Assembly: GCF_000429665.1 (NCBI RefSeq)
Contig: NZ_AUCH01000007.1
Coordinates: 124,001-188,000, forward strand
Direction of reading: 5' to 3'
Length of the DNA stretch: 64,000 nucleotides
DNA from: Azovibrio restrictus DSM 23866
GTDB lineage: Bacteria; Pseudomonadota; Gammaproteobacteria; Burkholderiales; Rhodocyclaceae
This document shows positions 1 through 6,904 of the stretch, in pieces. Both the position numbers and the translations under genes were made by a program. The notes below the pieces were generated by a model. That model saw only the letters and a program-made list of their open reading frames with translations, was not told the DNA's origin and ran no database searches. The first letter of the stretch is position 1. The number at the start of each line of letters is the position of its first letter.

Positions 1-1092
1 GACTACTTCGACTACGTCTGCCTGGACGACGGGGAGCGGCCCCTGCTGGCCCTGCTGGAACACCTGCAGGGTAAGCGGCCCCGGCTCAATCTGGTGCGCA
101 CCTTCACCCGGGTCGAGGGCCAGGTGCGCTACTTCAACAGTGGCGAGCCGGACATCCCTTTCGCCGAGGTGGGCACCCCCACCTGGGACGGCCTGCCCCT
201 GGACCGCTACCTCTCGGTGCTGGACATGCTCAACCCCATGCACCGGCTCTGGTCCGACGGGCGCTGGAACAAGCTCACCGTGGCCCACGGCTGCTACTGG
301 AAGAAGTGCAGCTTCTGCGACGTGAGCCTCGACTACATCGGCCGCTACGACACGGCCGGCGCCGCCCTCCTGGCGGACCGCATGGAGGCCATCATCGCCG
401 AGACCGGCCAGACCGGCTTCCACTTCGTGGACGAGGCGGCGCCCCCCAAGGCCCTCCGGGCCCTGGCCGAGGAAATCCTGCGACGCAACCTGGCCGTCTC
501 CTGGTGGGGCAACATCCGCTTCGAGAAATCCTTCAGTCCGGAACTCTGCGAACTCCTGGCGGAAAGCGGCTGCATCGCCATCTCCGGCGGCCTGGAAGTG
601 GCCTCGGATCGGCTCCTGCAACTGATGAAGAAGGGCGTGTCGGTGGAACAGGTGGCCCGGGTCACCCGGGCCTTCTCCGACCAGGGCATCCTGGTGCATG
701 CCTACCTGATGTACGGCTTCCCCACCCAGACCGTGCAGGACACCGTGGATGCCCTGGAATACGTGCGCCAACTGTTCCAGGAAGGCTGCATCCAGTCCGG
801 CTTCTTTCACCGCTTCGCCTGCACCGTGCATTCCCCGGTGGGCATGAATCCCGCCGAATACGGCATCACCCTGCGCCCCCTGCCGCCGGGGAAATTTGCC
901 AAGAACGACGTGCAGTTCAACGACCCCACCGGGGTGGATCACGACCTCCTGGGCCAGGGCCTCAACAAGGCCCTCTACAACTACATGCACGGCATCGGCC
1001 TGGACGAGGACGTGCGCGCCTGGTTCGATACCCGGGTGCCCAAACCCACGGTGGGCAGGAACCGCATCGCCCGGGCCCTGGCCGGCAGCTGA
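1..1092 (+). CDS. Radical SAM protein, 3' part only
   Basis: The frame is open from the first base, so the gene starts outside the window; 363 codons are present. Radical SAM enzymes bind a [4Fe-4S] cluster and cleave S-adenosylmethionine to start radical chemistry. The cluster ligands appear to be Cys98, Cys103 and Cys106 of the visible part (GCYWKKCSFCD), a Cx4Cx2C spacing instead of the usual Cx3Cx2C. Downstream are barrel-like segments such as FHFVDEAAPP, WWGNIRFEKSF and ISGGLEVASDRLL, and a YGFPTQT segment typical of B12-binding-type radical SAM proteins. A cobalamin-binding domain may lie upstream, out of view. Substrate unknown. An internal GTG at 94 should not be taken as the start. 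Confidence 0.85.
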   Translation, partial: DYFDYVCLDDGERPLLALLEHLQGKRPRLNLVRTFTRVEGQVRYFNSGEPDIPFAEVGTPTWDGLPLDRYLSVLDMLNPMHRLWSDGRWNKLTVAHGCYWKKCSFCDVSLDYIGRYDTAGAALLADRMEAIIAETGQTGFHFVDEAAPPKALRALAEEILRRNLAVSWWGNIRFEKSFSPELCELLAESGCIAISGGLEVASDRLLQLMKKGVSVEQVARVTRAFSDQGILVHAYLMYGFPTQTVQDTVDALEYVRQLFQEGCIQSGFFHRFACTVHSPVGMNPAEYGITLRPLPPGKFAKNDVQFNDPTGVDHDLLGQGLNKALYNYMHGIGLDEDVRAWFDTRVPKPTVGRNRIARALAGS

Positions 1093-1099
1093 ACCGGGC

Positions 1100-1978
1100 T
1101 CAGACGCTGACGCTGATGTTGGCGCCCACCTCGGCGCCCCCGGCTCCGGCCACGGCTTCGCCGCCCCCCAGGTCCCCCTGGGCCGTGTAGAAGCCGCTGT
1201 CGCCCCCTTGGGCCAGGGCATCGTCCAGATCCCCCAGGCTTTTTTCCGCCGCCTGGGCATCCCGGCGGGCTTCCTCGTCCCCCTGCCTGAGCTTGGCCTT
1301 GAGCAGGTCCAGGGCCTCCTTGAGCAGCTTGCGCGCCTCGGCCAGCAGCTGCCGCAGGCTCTTGTCGGCGGCCGCCTCCATGGCGCCATCGTCCCGCTGG
1401 CTTTCTCCGGGTTCCTGGCTGGCCTCGCTGGCCTCCTGCCCGGCCTCGGCCGCCGCGGCTTCACTGCCGGCCCCGGCCGTCCCGGCAGCTGCGCCGGCGG
1501 ATTCCCCTGCCGCCGCCTGGGCCGCCTCCGCCTCGGCCTGGCGCACGGCCGCTTCCGCCGCCCCGCCTTCCGCCTGCTGCCCGGCTTCATCGGTGCCGGC
1601 GGCTGCACCGGCCTCAGCGCCGGCGCTGCCCTGCACGGTGGGCTGGGTGGTGCCGGAGCCGGAGCCCGAGGACAGGCTCTTGGCCGCCGAGGCCAGCTCC
1701 TTGGCGATGCTCTTCAGCTCCCGGGCCAGGGCCTTGGCCTGCTCCGGGGTGGCGTGCAGCAACATCATCTTGAGGGCTTCCAGACGCTGCTTGAGCCAGC
1801 CCACCCGCTCGGCGGCGGCCTGCTTCTGGCTGGTTTTCGGGCTGGGCATTTCCTGCAGGCGCTGCAGGCTTTCCTGGATTTCCTTGAGCCGCTTCTGCTG
1901 GGGGGTTTCTTCCTGGCGCGCCCCTTCGTACAAGGCGTTACGCAGGTTGACGCGCCACTGCATGTTGTCGATCTTCAC
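1100..1978 (-). CDS. Ala/Glu-rich hypothetical protein
   Basis: Not recognised; 292 residues. I place the start at a GTG at 1978 because AGGAGAG lies about 5 bases upstream; the frame stays open to 2005. The N-terminal third is charged and helical (KIDNMQWRVN, then KRLKEIQESLQRLQ and LKQRLEALKMMLL) and looks coiled-coil. The middle is a low-complexity Ala/Gly/Glu segment of about 110 residues. A second amphipathic helix follows (LAEARKLLKEALDLLKAK), then a Gly-rich tail ending NISVSV. There is no signal peptide or membrane segment. It converges on the radical SAM gene with a 7-base gap. It may be a cytoplasmic structural or secretion-linked protein, but nothing here proves that. Confidence 0.6.
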   Translation of the reverse strand: MKIDNMQWRVNLRNALYEGARQEETPQQKRLKEIQESLQRLQEMPSPKTSQKQAAAERVGWLKQRLEALKMMLLHATPEQAKALARELKSIAKELASAAKSLSSGSGSGTTQPTVQGSAGAEAGAAAGTDEAGQQAEGGAAEAAVRQAEAEAAQAAAGESAGAAAGTAGAGSEAAAAEAGQEASEASQEPGESQRDDGAMEAAADKSLRQLLAEARKLLKEALDLLKAKLRQGDEEARRDAQAAEKSLGDLDDALAQGGDSGFYTAQGDLGGGEAVAGAGGAEVGANISVSV

Positions 1979-2132
1979 GCTTCTCTCCTGATGCCGGGGC
2001 CCCACGCAAGGCCCCCTGGACCCTCTTCATGACGGCCGACTGGGGCAAAACTTGACCCCCAAGGTCCCCCGGGCTTGCCTGATGGGCCCCGGACGGCCAG
2101 ACTGGAAGCCTGTTTTGAACCGGGAGTGCCCC

Positions 2133-2366
2133 ATGACCGACCAGCAAATCAAGGAAGCCATCCGTTCCAGCTGGCCTTTCTTCGCCGTCACCCGCCGCGG
2201 CGATGTCCTGGCCCGCTACGTGTTCATGGGCCCGGTGCTGCGCTGGAGCTGGAACCAGATGATCCCGACCCCGCTCCAGGACGAGGACCTGGTATGGCTG
2301 CTCCAGGCCGCCGACGAGGATGGCCGGGCCATCACGCCCCCTGCCGACAGCGGCAAGAAAACCTGA
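2133..2366 (+). CDS. Small hypothetical protein (77 aa)
   Basis: Not recognised. The start is an ATG at 2133 with GGGAG seven bases upstream (MTDQQIKEAIRSSWPFFAVT); the frame extends upstream to 2052 but without a better start. The product is soluble-looking, with a hydrophobic and aromatic centre (RYVFMGPVLRWSWNQMI) and an acidic segment (PLQDEDLVWLLQAADEDG). It is divergent from the Ala-rich gene and stands 145 bases ahead of the secreted PepSY-like protein. Coding status is likely from codon pattern and ribosome site; function is unknown. Confidence 0.5.
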   Translation: MTDQQIKEAIRSSWPFFAVTRRGDVLARYVFMGPVLRWSWNQMIPTPLQDEDLVWLLQAADEDGRAITPPADSGKKT

Positions 2367-2511
2367 GCCCCGGCGCCGCTGCCGGCAAAGGGAAATCCCC
2401 GGCAGCGCGTTCACCTGCGGTTAAGCGCCGCCCCCCTAGAATTGCCCCTGTTCGCTGCGCCGGGGAAGACCCGGCAGCGGCCCCAGTGATCCTCACCCCC
2501 GGAGCCCAGTC

Positions 2512-2850
2512 ATGCGCCACCTTGTTCGCCTCAGTCTCTCCCTGCTGCTTGCCGTGGCAGCCCTCCATCAGGCCCACGCCAGCCCGCCCGGGGAAAAGGT
2601 GGTGTGCAGCGACCCGGGCGAGCGCGCCAGCTGGATGAGCGAAGCCAAGATCCGGGCGGTGTTCGGAGAGCAGGATTTCACCCAGGTGAAGCTCAAGGTT
2701 TCCCGGGGCAACTGCTACGAGTTCTACGCCATCCACAAGGACGGCAGCATCGTCGAAGCCTATTACCACCCGATCACCGGCCAGGTGGTGCGCTACAACC
2801 GGGTTGAAGCCAAGCCCGGCTCCGTGACCTACCAGAGTTCAGACCAATGA
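2512..2850 (+). CDS. Secreted PepSY-like domain protein
   Basis: 112 residues with a clear signal peptide: MRHLVRLSLSLLLAVAALHQ, with a likely cleavage after AHA near residue 23. The mature part has a WMSEAKIRAVFGEQDFTQVKLKVSRGN block and a YEFYAIHKDGSIVEAYYHP block, matching the small periplasmic PepSY-type fold in which a helix packs on a sheet that ends with a diverging residue-rich strand. Two cysteines (CSDPGE and NCYEF) could form a disulfide. PepSY domains are thought to act as periplasmic inhibitors or binding modules; the partner here is unknown. The gene stands alone, followed by the inverted-repeat element. Confidence 0.65.
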   Translation: MRHLVRLSLSLLLAVAALHQAHASPPGEKVVCSDPGERASWMSEAKIRAVFGEQDFTQVKLKVSRGNCYEFYAIHKDGSIVEAYYHPITGQVVRYNRVEAKPGSVTYQSSDQ

Positions 2851-2856
2851 ACCTAA

Positions 2857-3010
2857 AAACCTCACCACAGAGACACAAAGACACAGAGAAGTTCAAAAAA
2901 ACAATGGCTTGCACTATCTTCCACGCTCACCTAGAAAGTGACCTGGCCTTCCAGGACAAGTCTTTGTTTTTCCTCGGCGTCTCTGTGCCTCTGTGGTTTA
3001 ACTGAGGTTT
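2857..3010. repeat. Imperfect inverted-repeat element (CACAGAG type)
   Basis: The left arm at about 2863-2889 reads CACCACAGAGACACAAAGAC followed by ACAGAG. The right arm at about 2968-3002, read on the other strand, gives ACCACAGAGGCACAGAGACG. The arms flank a core of about 80 bases, lower in GC than the surrounding genes, with no credible reading frame. AAACCTCA also occurs at both outer edges in inverted orientation. This looks like a small non-coding mobile or extragenic palindromic element of the CACAGAG kind found scattered in some proteobacterial genomes. No target-site duplication was identified with confidence. Confidence 0.6.
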
Positions 3011-3065
3011 TAAGGTTGAACGCCCGCTGAGCGCCCGGGGCCGCCTCTGGGGCCGCCGGCGCCAG

Positions 3066-3092
3066 AAAGGAAAACGGGGCCTGAGCCCCGTT
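3066..3092 (-). terminator. Rho-independent terminator of the SpoIIAA-like gene
   Basis: An eight-base stem AACGGGGC/GCCCCGTT with a four-base loop at 3073-3092. On the minus strand it runs into TTTTCCTTT, and it lies 27 bases past the stop of the gene at 3119-3475. Confidence 0.75.
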
Positions 3093-3118
3093 CCCCGTCC
3101 TGCCGGATGAAGCCGCCC

Positions 3119-3475
3119 TCAGGCTGCCGCTTCTTCGTCCAGCCAGGCCTGGGCGGCCTCGGGGGCGTCGAACACCTCCACGTCGGCTTCCACGAAGGCC
3201 TGGGACAGCCAGGCGCTCCAGGTCACCCACTGGCTGTCGGTGACCACGGCGACGCGGCGGAAATCCTTGGGGTGCTGGCGGGAAAAACGCAGTTCCTCCC
3301 AGGCCACGTCCAGGGTCACGTCGCCCATTTCACGCAGGTCGAAATAAAGATCCACCGGGCCTTCGAACTGGATCTTGTAGTTCACCAGTTCCTCGAATTC
3401 CTTGTAGTCCGCCAGGGTGAACTCCCCGTAGACACTCACATTGACGCGGCGGGGCTGGTGGTCGGTGACGATCAT
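3119..3475 (-). CDS. SpoIIAA-like/STAS-fold protein
   Basis: 118 residues, cytoplasmic. The pattern (RRVNVSVYGEFTLADYKEF, then GPVDLYFDLREMGDVTLDVAWEELRF, RRVAVVTDSQWVTW, and a C-terminal ADVEVFDAPEAAQAWL) matches the SpoIIAA-like family (DUF3478), a STAS-type alpha/beta fold. Family members are small and often linked to stress or lipid-associated regulation, but their partners are mostly unknown. The gene is monocistronic, with its own terminator downstream. No serine in the classic anti-anti-sigma DS motif is evident, so a phosphorylation-controlled role should not be assumed. Confidence 0.7.
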   Translation of the reverse strand: MIVTDHQPRRVNVSVYGEFTLADYKEFEELVNYKIQFEGPVDLYFDLREMGDVTLDVAWEELRFSRQHPKDFRRVAVVTDSQWVTWSAWLSQAFVEADVEVFDAPEAAQAWLDEEAAA

Positions 3476-3570
3476 GATGGGCTCCTGTACTCGTGTGTCG
3501 TTATCGTTGTGGATGTCGCCAGTTTAACCCGGATTCCCCGGCAGGTCGGCTCCAGTGGCTGCGCCCGGCG

Positions 3571-4428
3571 TCAATCCTGCTCGGCCGGACTGGCCCGGGA
3601 AAAGCGGCTGGCGGCAATGCCCGAGAGCACCACCAGCAGGATGCCCAGGGCTTCGGGCCAGCCCAGGTGCTCGCCCCAGAACAGCACGCCGAACAGGCTG
3701 GCGAAGACCACGGTGCTGTAGGCCAGGTTGGCGCTCAAGAGGGTCTTGCCCCGGGCGTAGGCCCGGGTCATGGCGAGCTGGGCCAGGGTGGCGAAACCGC
3801 CCACCCCGAGCAGGATCAGGATGTTGTCCCCGGTGGGCATGTGCATCTCCGAGAAGGCCAGCCAGACCAGGCTGCCCACCGTAGACAGCAGGGAAAAATA
3901 GAACACGGTGCGGGTTTCGGGTTCCCCCAGGGCCCCCAGCTCCCGCACGTTGTAATAGGCCAGGGCCGCGAGCATCCCGGAAGTGAGCCCCACCAGGCCG
4001 CCGAACCACTGCTCGGCGGCAAAGCTGGGCTGGAGCAGGAAGCCCACCCCGGCCAGCCCCATGCCCAGGGCCAGGGTCATGCCGCTGGTGAGCCGTACGC
4101 CGCTCAGGGCCATGAGCAGCAGGGCCAGGAAGATGGGCGCCGTGTAGTTGAGGGTCACCGCCGTGGCCAGGGGCAGCATGGTGATGGCCCAGAAATAGAG
4201 GGTCAGGGCGAGAAAGCCGGAGACGCCCCGCTGCAGCTGGAAGCTCCAGTGGCTGGTGCGCAGGGAGACCCCGCGCAGGCGCACCATCACCGTCATCAGC
4301 ACCAGGGCGATGGCGCAGCGGTAGAAGACGATCTCGGCGGCGGAGAAGCCGGCCTCGGCGGCCAGCTTGACGCACAGGCCCATGCAGGCAAACAGGAAGC
4401 TGGCGGCGATCATCCACAGGGATTGCAT
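3571..4428 (-). CDS. DMT-superfamily (EamA) transporter
   Basis: 285 residues with about ten hydrophobic segments, beginning MQSLWMIAASFLFACMGLCVKLA and including FYRCAIALVLMTVMV. Two EamA repeats are visible: the first ends near LMALSGVRLTSG and the second begins near FGGLVGLTSGMLAALAYYNVREL. The family exports amino acids or other metabolites across the inner membrane; the substrate cannot be read from sequence. It lies downstream of the Rieske oxygenase on the same strand but is separated from it by a terminator, so it is probably transcribed separately. Confidence 0.85.
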   Translation of the reverse strand: MQSLWMIAASFLFACMGLCVKLAAEAGFSAAEIVFYRCAIALVLMTVMVRLRGVSLRTSHWSFQLQRGVSGFLALTLYFWAITMLPLATAVTLNYTAPIFLALLLMALSGVRLTSGMTLALGMGLAGVGFLLQPSFAAEQWFGGLVGLTSGMLAALAYYNVRELGALGEPETRTVFYFSLLSTVGSLVWLAFSEMHMPTGDNILILLGVGGFATLAQLAMTRAYARGKTLLSANLAYSTVVFASLFGVLFWGEHLGWPEALGILLVVLSGIAASRFSRASPAEQD

Positions 4429-4447
4429 GGGCGGAAGGCTCCGGGAA

Positions 4448-4483
4448 AAGAACAGGGGCGCCGGATTTTACCCCGGCGCCCCT
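4448..4483 (-). terminator. Terminator of the Rieske oxygenase gene
   Basis: An eleven-base stem AGGGGCGCCGG/CCGGCGCCCCT (4454-4464 with 4473-4483). On the minus strand it is followed by GTTCTTTTCCC. It sits 17 bases after the oxygenase stop. Confidence 0.75.
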
Positions 4484-4499
4484 GGTGCTTCCGGCCGTT

Positions 4500-5627
4500 T
4501 CAGCGGCGGGATTCCTGGATGGCGGACTCCATGATGCGCCGGTAGAACTCGTGGAAGTGCTGCATGCCGTCTTCGGTGGGGCTCTGGTAGGGGCCCACTT
4601 CGTTGATGCCTTCAGCCTCCAGGGCCATGCGGCCCCGGTCCATGCGTTCACCGATGTCGTCGTCCTCGATGGCGGTTTCCATGTAGGCGGCTTGCTCGGC
4701 CTCGATGAATTCCCGCTCGAAGTCCACGATTTCCTCGGGGTAGTAGAACTCCACCACGTTCATGGTCTTGTGCACGCCCATGGGCACCAGGGTGGACACC
4801 ACCAGCACGTGGGGATACCACTCCACCATGATGTTGGGGTAGTAGGTCAGCCACACCGCGCCCTGGGGCGGGGTCTGGCCCCGGTCGCCGTAGTACTCGC
4901 GCACCACCTTCTGCCAACGGTTGTAGACGGCGGAGGTGGATTCCTTCATCAGGGAGGTGATGCCCACCTTCTGCACCGAGTACCACTCGCCGAACTGCCA
5001 GGAGAGATCGTCGCAGGTGACGAAGTTGCCCAGGCCCGGGTGGAAGGGGACCACGTGGTAGTCCTCCAGGTACACCTCGATGAAGGTCTTCCAGTTGTAG
5101 TTGCACTCGTGCATCTCGACCTTGTCCAGCTTGTAGCCGGAGAAGTCGAATTCACCGGCCACGTTCATGCCGGCCAGGTCGGCGTTGGCGGAGCGGGGGC
5201 CCTTGAAGAGCAGGCCGTTCCAGTTTTCCAGCTGGGCCTTGTTCAGGTTCAGGCAGGGATTCTGGGGAAAATGGGGGGCGCCGATCAGCTCACCCTGGGT
5301 GTCGTAGGTCCAGCGGTGGATGGGGCAGACGATGCTGCCCTGCAGCTTGCCGGAGCCCTGCAGCATGATGGCCTGGCGATGGCGGCAGACGTTGGACATC
5401 TGCCAGATGTTGCCCTCGTTGTTGAGGAGCAGCTTGGCATGGTCCAGCCATTCCATGGAACGGTAGTCGCCCGATTCGGGCACCATGAGCTGGTGGCCGA
5501 CGTAGCCGGGACCGGCATCGAAGATAAGCTTCTTCTCCAGTTCGAAGATCTTTTCGTCGAAATACCAGTCCACCGGCAGTTGGGAAACTGCGGGGGCCAA
5601 CCGGGACAATGTCGCAATGTCGGTCAT
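4500..5627 (-). CDS. Rieske non-heme iron oxygenase, alpha subunit
   Basis: 375 residues from an ATG at 5627, chosen because GGAGGTG lies 4 bases upstream; the frame runs further to 5666 without a ribosome site. The Rieske [2Fe-2S] motif is complete: Cys81-x-His83 and Cys101-x2-His104 (CRH and CPIH). The mononuclear iron site of the catalytic domain is visible as EDYHVVPFH, with His191 and His196. Such enzymes hydroxylate or demethylate aromatic or quaternary-amine substrates using electrons from a ferredoxin reductase. No reductase or ferredoxin gene is adjacent, so electron transfer must come from elsewhere. Substrate unknown; it resembles the carnitine/choline/vanillate-demethylase-like single-component branch in general layout. 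Confidence 0.88.
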   Translation of the reverse strand: MTDIATLSRLAPAVSQLPVDWYFDEKIFELEKKLIFDAGPGYVGHQLMVPESGDYRSMEWLDHAKLLLNNEGNIWQMSNVCRHRQAIMLQGSGKLQGSIVCPIHRWTYDTQGELIGAPHFPQNPCLNLNKAQLENWNGLLFKGPRSANADLAGMNVAGEFDFSGYKLDKVEMHECNYNWKTFIEVYLEDYHVVPFHPGLGNFVTCDDLSWQFGEWYSVQKVGITSLMKESTSAVYNRWQKVVREYYGDRGQTPPQGAVWLTYYPNIMVEWYPHVLVVSTLVPMGVHKTMNVVEFYYPEEIVDFEREFIEAEQAAYMETAIEDDDIGERMDRGRMALEAEGINEVGPYQSPTEDGMQHFHEFYRRIMESAIQESRR

Positions 5628-5753
5628 TCCACACCTCCAACGGGCTAGGGCCAAAGCCTTGGCCAAAAAAAGAGGGGCGATTGTACCCCGGTAACTATTT
5701 GACCAAAAGCCTCTAATTCAGTATTTTCGGCCGTTTCCTTCGCACTGACCTCC

Positions 5754-6005
5754 ATGTCCAACCCGGAAGCCCCCCCAGCCCTCCCCGCCGACCTGAAATT
5801 CGAAGCCGCCCTCGCCGAACTGGAAGCCCTGGTGCAGACCATGGAAGGCGGCAAGCTGGAGCTGGAAGACTCCATCACCGCCTACCGGCGCGGCATGGCC
5901 CTGCTGCAGCACTGCCAGGGACAGCTGACGGCCGCCGAACAGAAGATCCAGATCATGGAGGCCGGCCAGCTGAAGGACTGGAACCCCGAGGGAGAACGGC
6001 CATGA
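5754..6005 (+). CDS. xseB: Exodeoxyribonuclease VII small subunit
   Basis: 83 residues, the usual family length. The family core is clear: LKFEAALAELEALVQTMEGG then LELEDSITAYRRGMALLQHC. XseB binds XseA to form the single-strand-specific exonuclease VII, which degrades ssDNA to oligonucleotides in repair. It overlaps ispA by ATGA (6002-6005), as in many proteobacteria where xseB-ispA-dxs is an operon. xseA is not in the window. Confidence 0.95.
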   Translation: MSNPEAPPALPADLKFEAALAELEALVQTMEGGKLELEDSITAYRRGMALLQHCQGQLTAAEQKIQIMEAGQLKDWNPEGERP

Positions 6006-6904
6006 ACATCTGTCCCGATTGCGACTTCCAGACCTGGATGGGCCAGGTCCAGGCGGAAATGGAAACCGCCCTGGCCGAGCGCCTGCCCTCCCCCGACGCC
6101 ATTCCCCAGCGGCTGCACCAGGCCATGCGTTACGCGGCCCTGGGCGGCGGCAAACGGGTGCGGCCGCTGCTGACCTGGGCCGCCGGCCAGCTCAGCAATG
6201 CCCCCCCGGCACGGCTGGCCGCCGCGGCCTGCGCCGTGGAGCTGATTCACGCCTATTCCCTGGTCCATGACGACCTGCCCTGCATGGACGACGACGTGCT
6301 GCGCCGGGGCCGGCCCACCTGCCACGTGGAATACGACGAGGCCACGGCCCTCCTGGTGGGCGACGCCCTGCAGACCCGGGCCTTTGAAATCCTCGCCCAG
6401 CCCGGCCTGACCGACCCGGCCCGGCAGGTGGAAATGCTGGCCCTGCTGGCCCACGCCAGCGGCTCCCTGGGCATGTGCGGCGGTCAGGCCATAGACCTGG
6501 CTGCCGTGGGCAAGGCCCTGAACCAGCCCGAGCTGGAACTGATGCACGCCCTCAAGACCGGCGCCCTGATCCGGGCCGCCGTACTCCTCGGCGCCCTGTG
6601 CGGCGACCCCCTGCAGCCGGAGGAGCGGGAACAGCTGGACCGTTTTGCCAAACGCGCCGGCCTGCTGTTCCAGGTGGTGGACGACATCCTCGACTGCACC
6701 GCCAGCACCGCCACCCTGGGCAAGACCGCCGGCAAGGACGAGGCCGCCGACAAGCCCACCTACGTGAGCCTTCTGGAACTGGAAGGCGCCCGCCGCTACG
6801 CCGCCGAACTGCGCCACGAGGCCCTGGAAGCCCTGGCCCCCTTCGGTCCCCGGGCCCGGCGGCTCACCGAACTGGCGGATTTCATCTGCCATCGACAATT
6901 CTGA
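6002..6904 (+). CDS. ispA: Farnesyl diphosphate synthase
   Basis: 300 residues. It condenses IPP with DMAPP and GPP to make farnesyl diphosphate. The first Asp-rich motif DDLPCMDDD begins at Asp90 and the second, DDILD, at Asp227. The GGGKRVRPLL segment near residue 50 and VELIHAYSLVHDDLPCMD are family signatures; the DDx4D form of the first motif is typical of bacterial FPP synthases. It is translationally coupled on both sides: ATGA overlap with xseB, and a TGATG overlap at 6902-6906 with dxs, the enzyme that feeds its pathway. Confidence 0.95.
   Translation: MNICPDCDFQTWMGQVQAEMETALAERLPSPDAIPQRLHQAMRYAALGGGKRVRPLLTWAAGQLSNAPPARLAAAACAVELIHAYSLVHDDLPCMDDDVLRRGRPTCHVEYDEATALLVGDALQTRAFEILAQPGLTDPARQVEMLALLAHASGSLGMCGGQAIDLAAVGKALNQPELELMHALKTGALIRAAVLLGALCGDPLQPEEREQLDRFAKRAGLLFQVVDDILDCTASTATLGKTAGKDEAADKPTYVSLLELEGARRYAAELRHEALEALAPFGPRARRLTELADFICHRQF

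Noticed and set aside
2851..3118. CRISPR or tandem-repeat array in the CACAGAG region
   Set aside because: There are only two arms in inverted orientation, with no regular repeats or spacers.
4500..5666. Longer form of the Rieske oxygenase starting at 5666
   Set aside because: The ATG at 5627 has GGAGGTG at ideal distance; the extra 13 residues are Ala/Leu/Arg filler.
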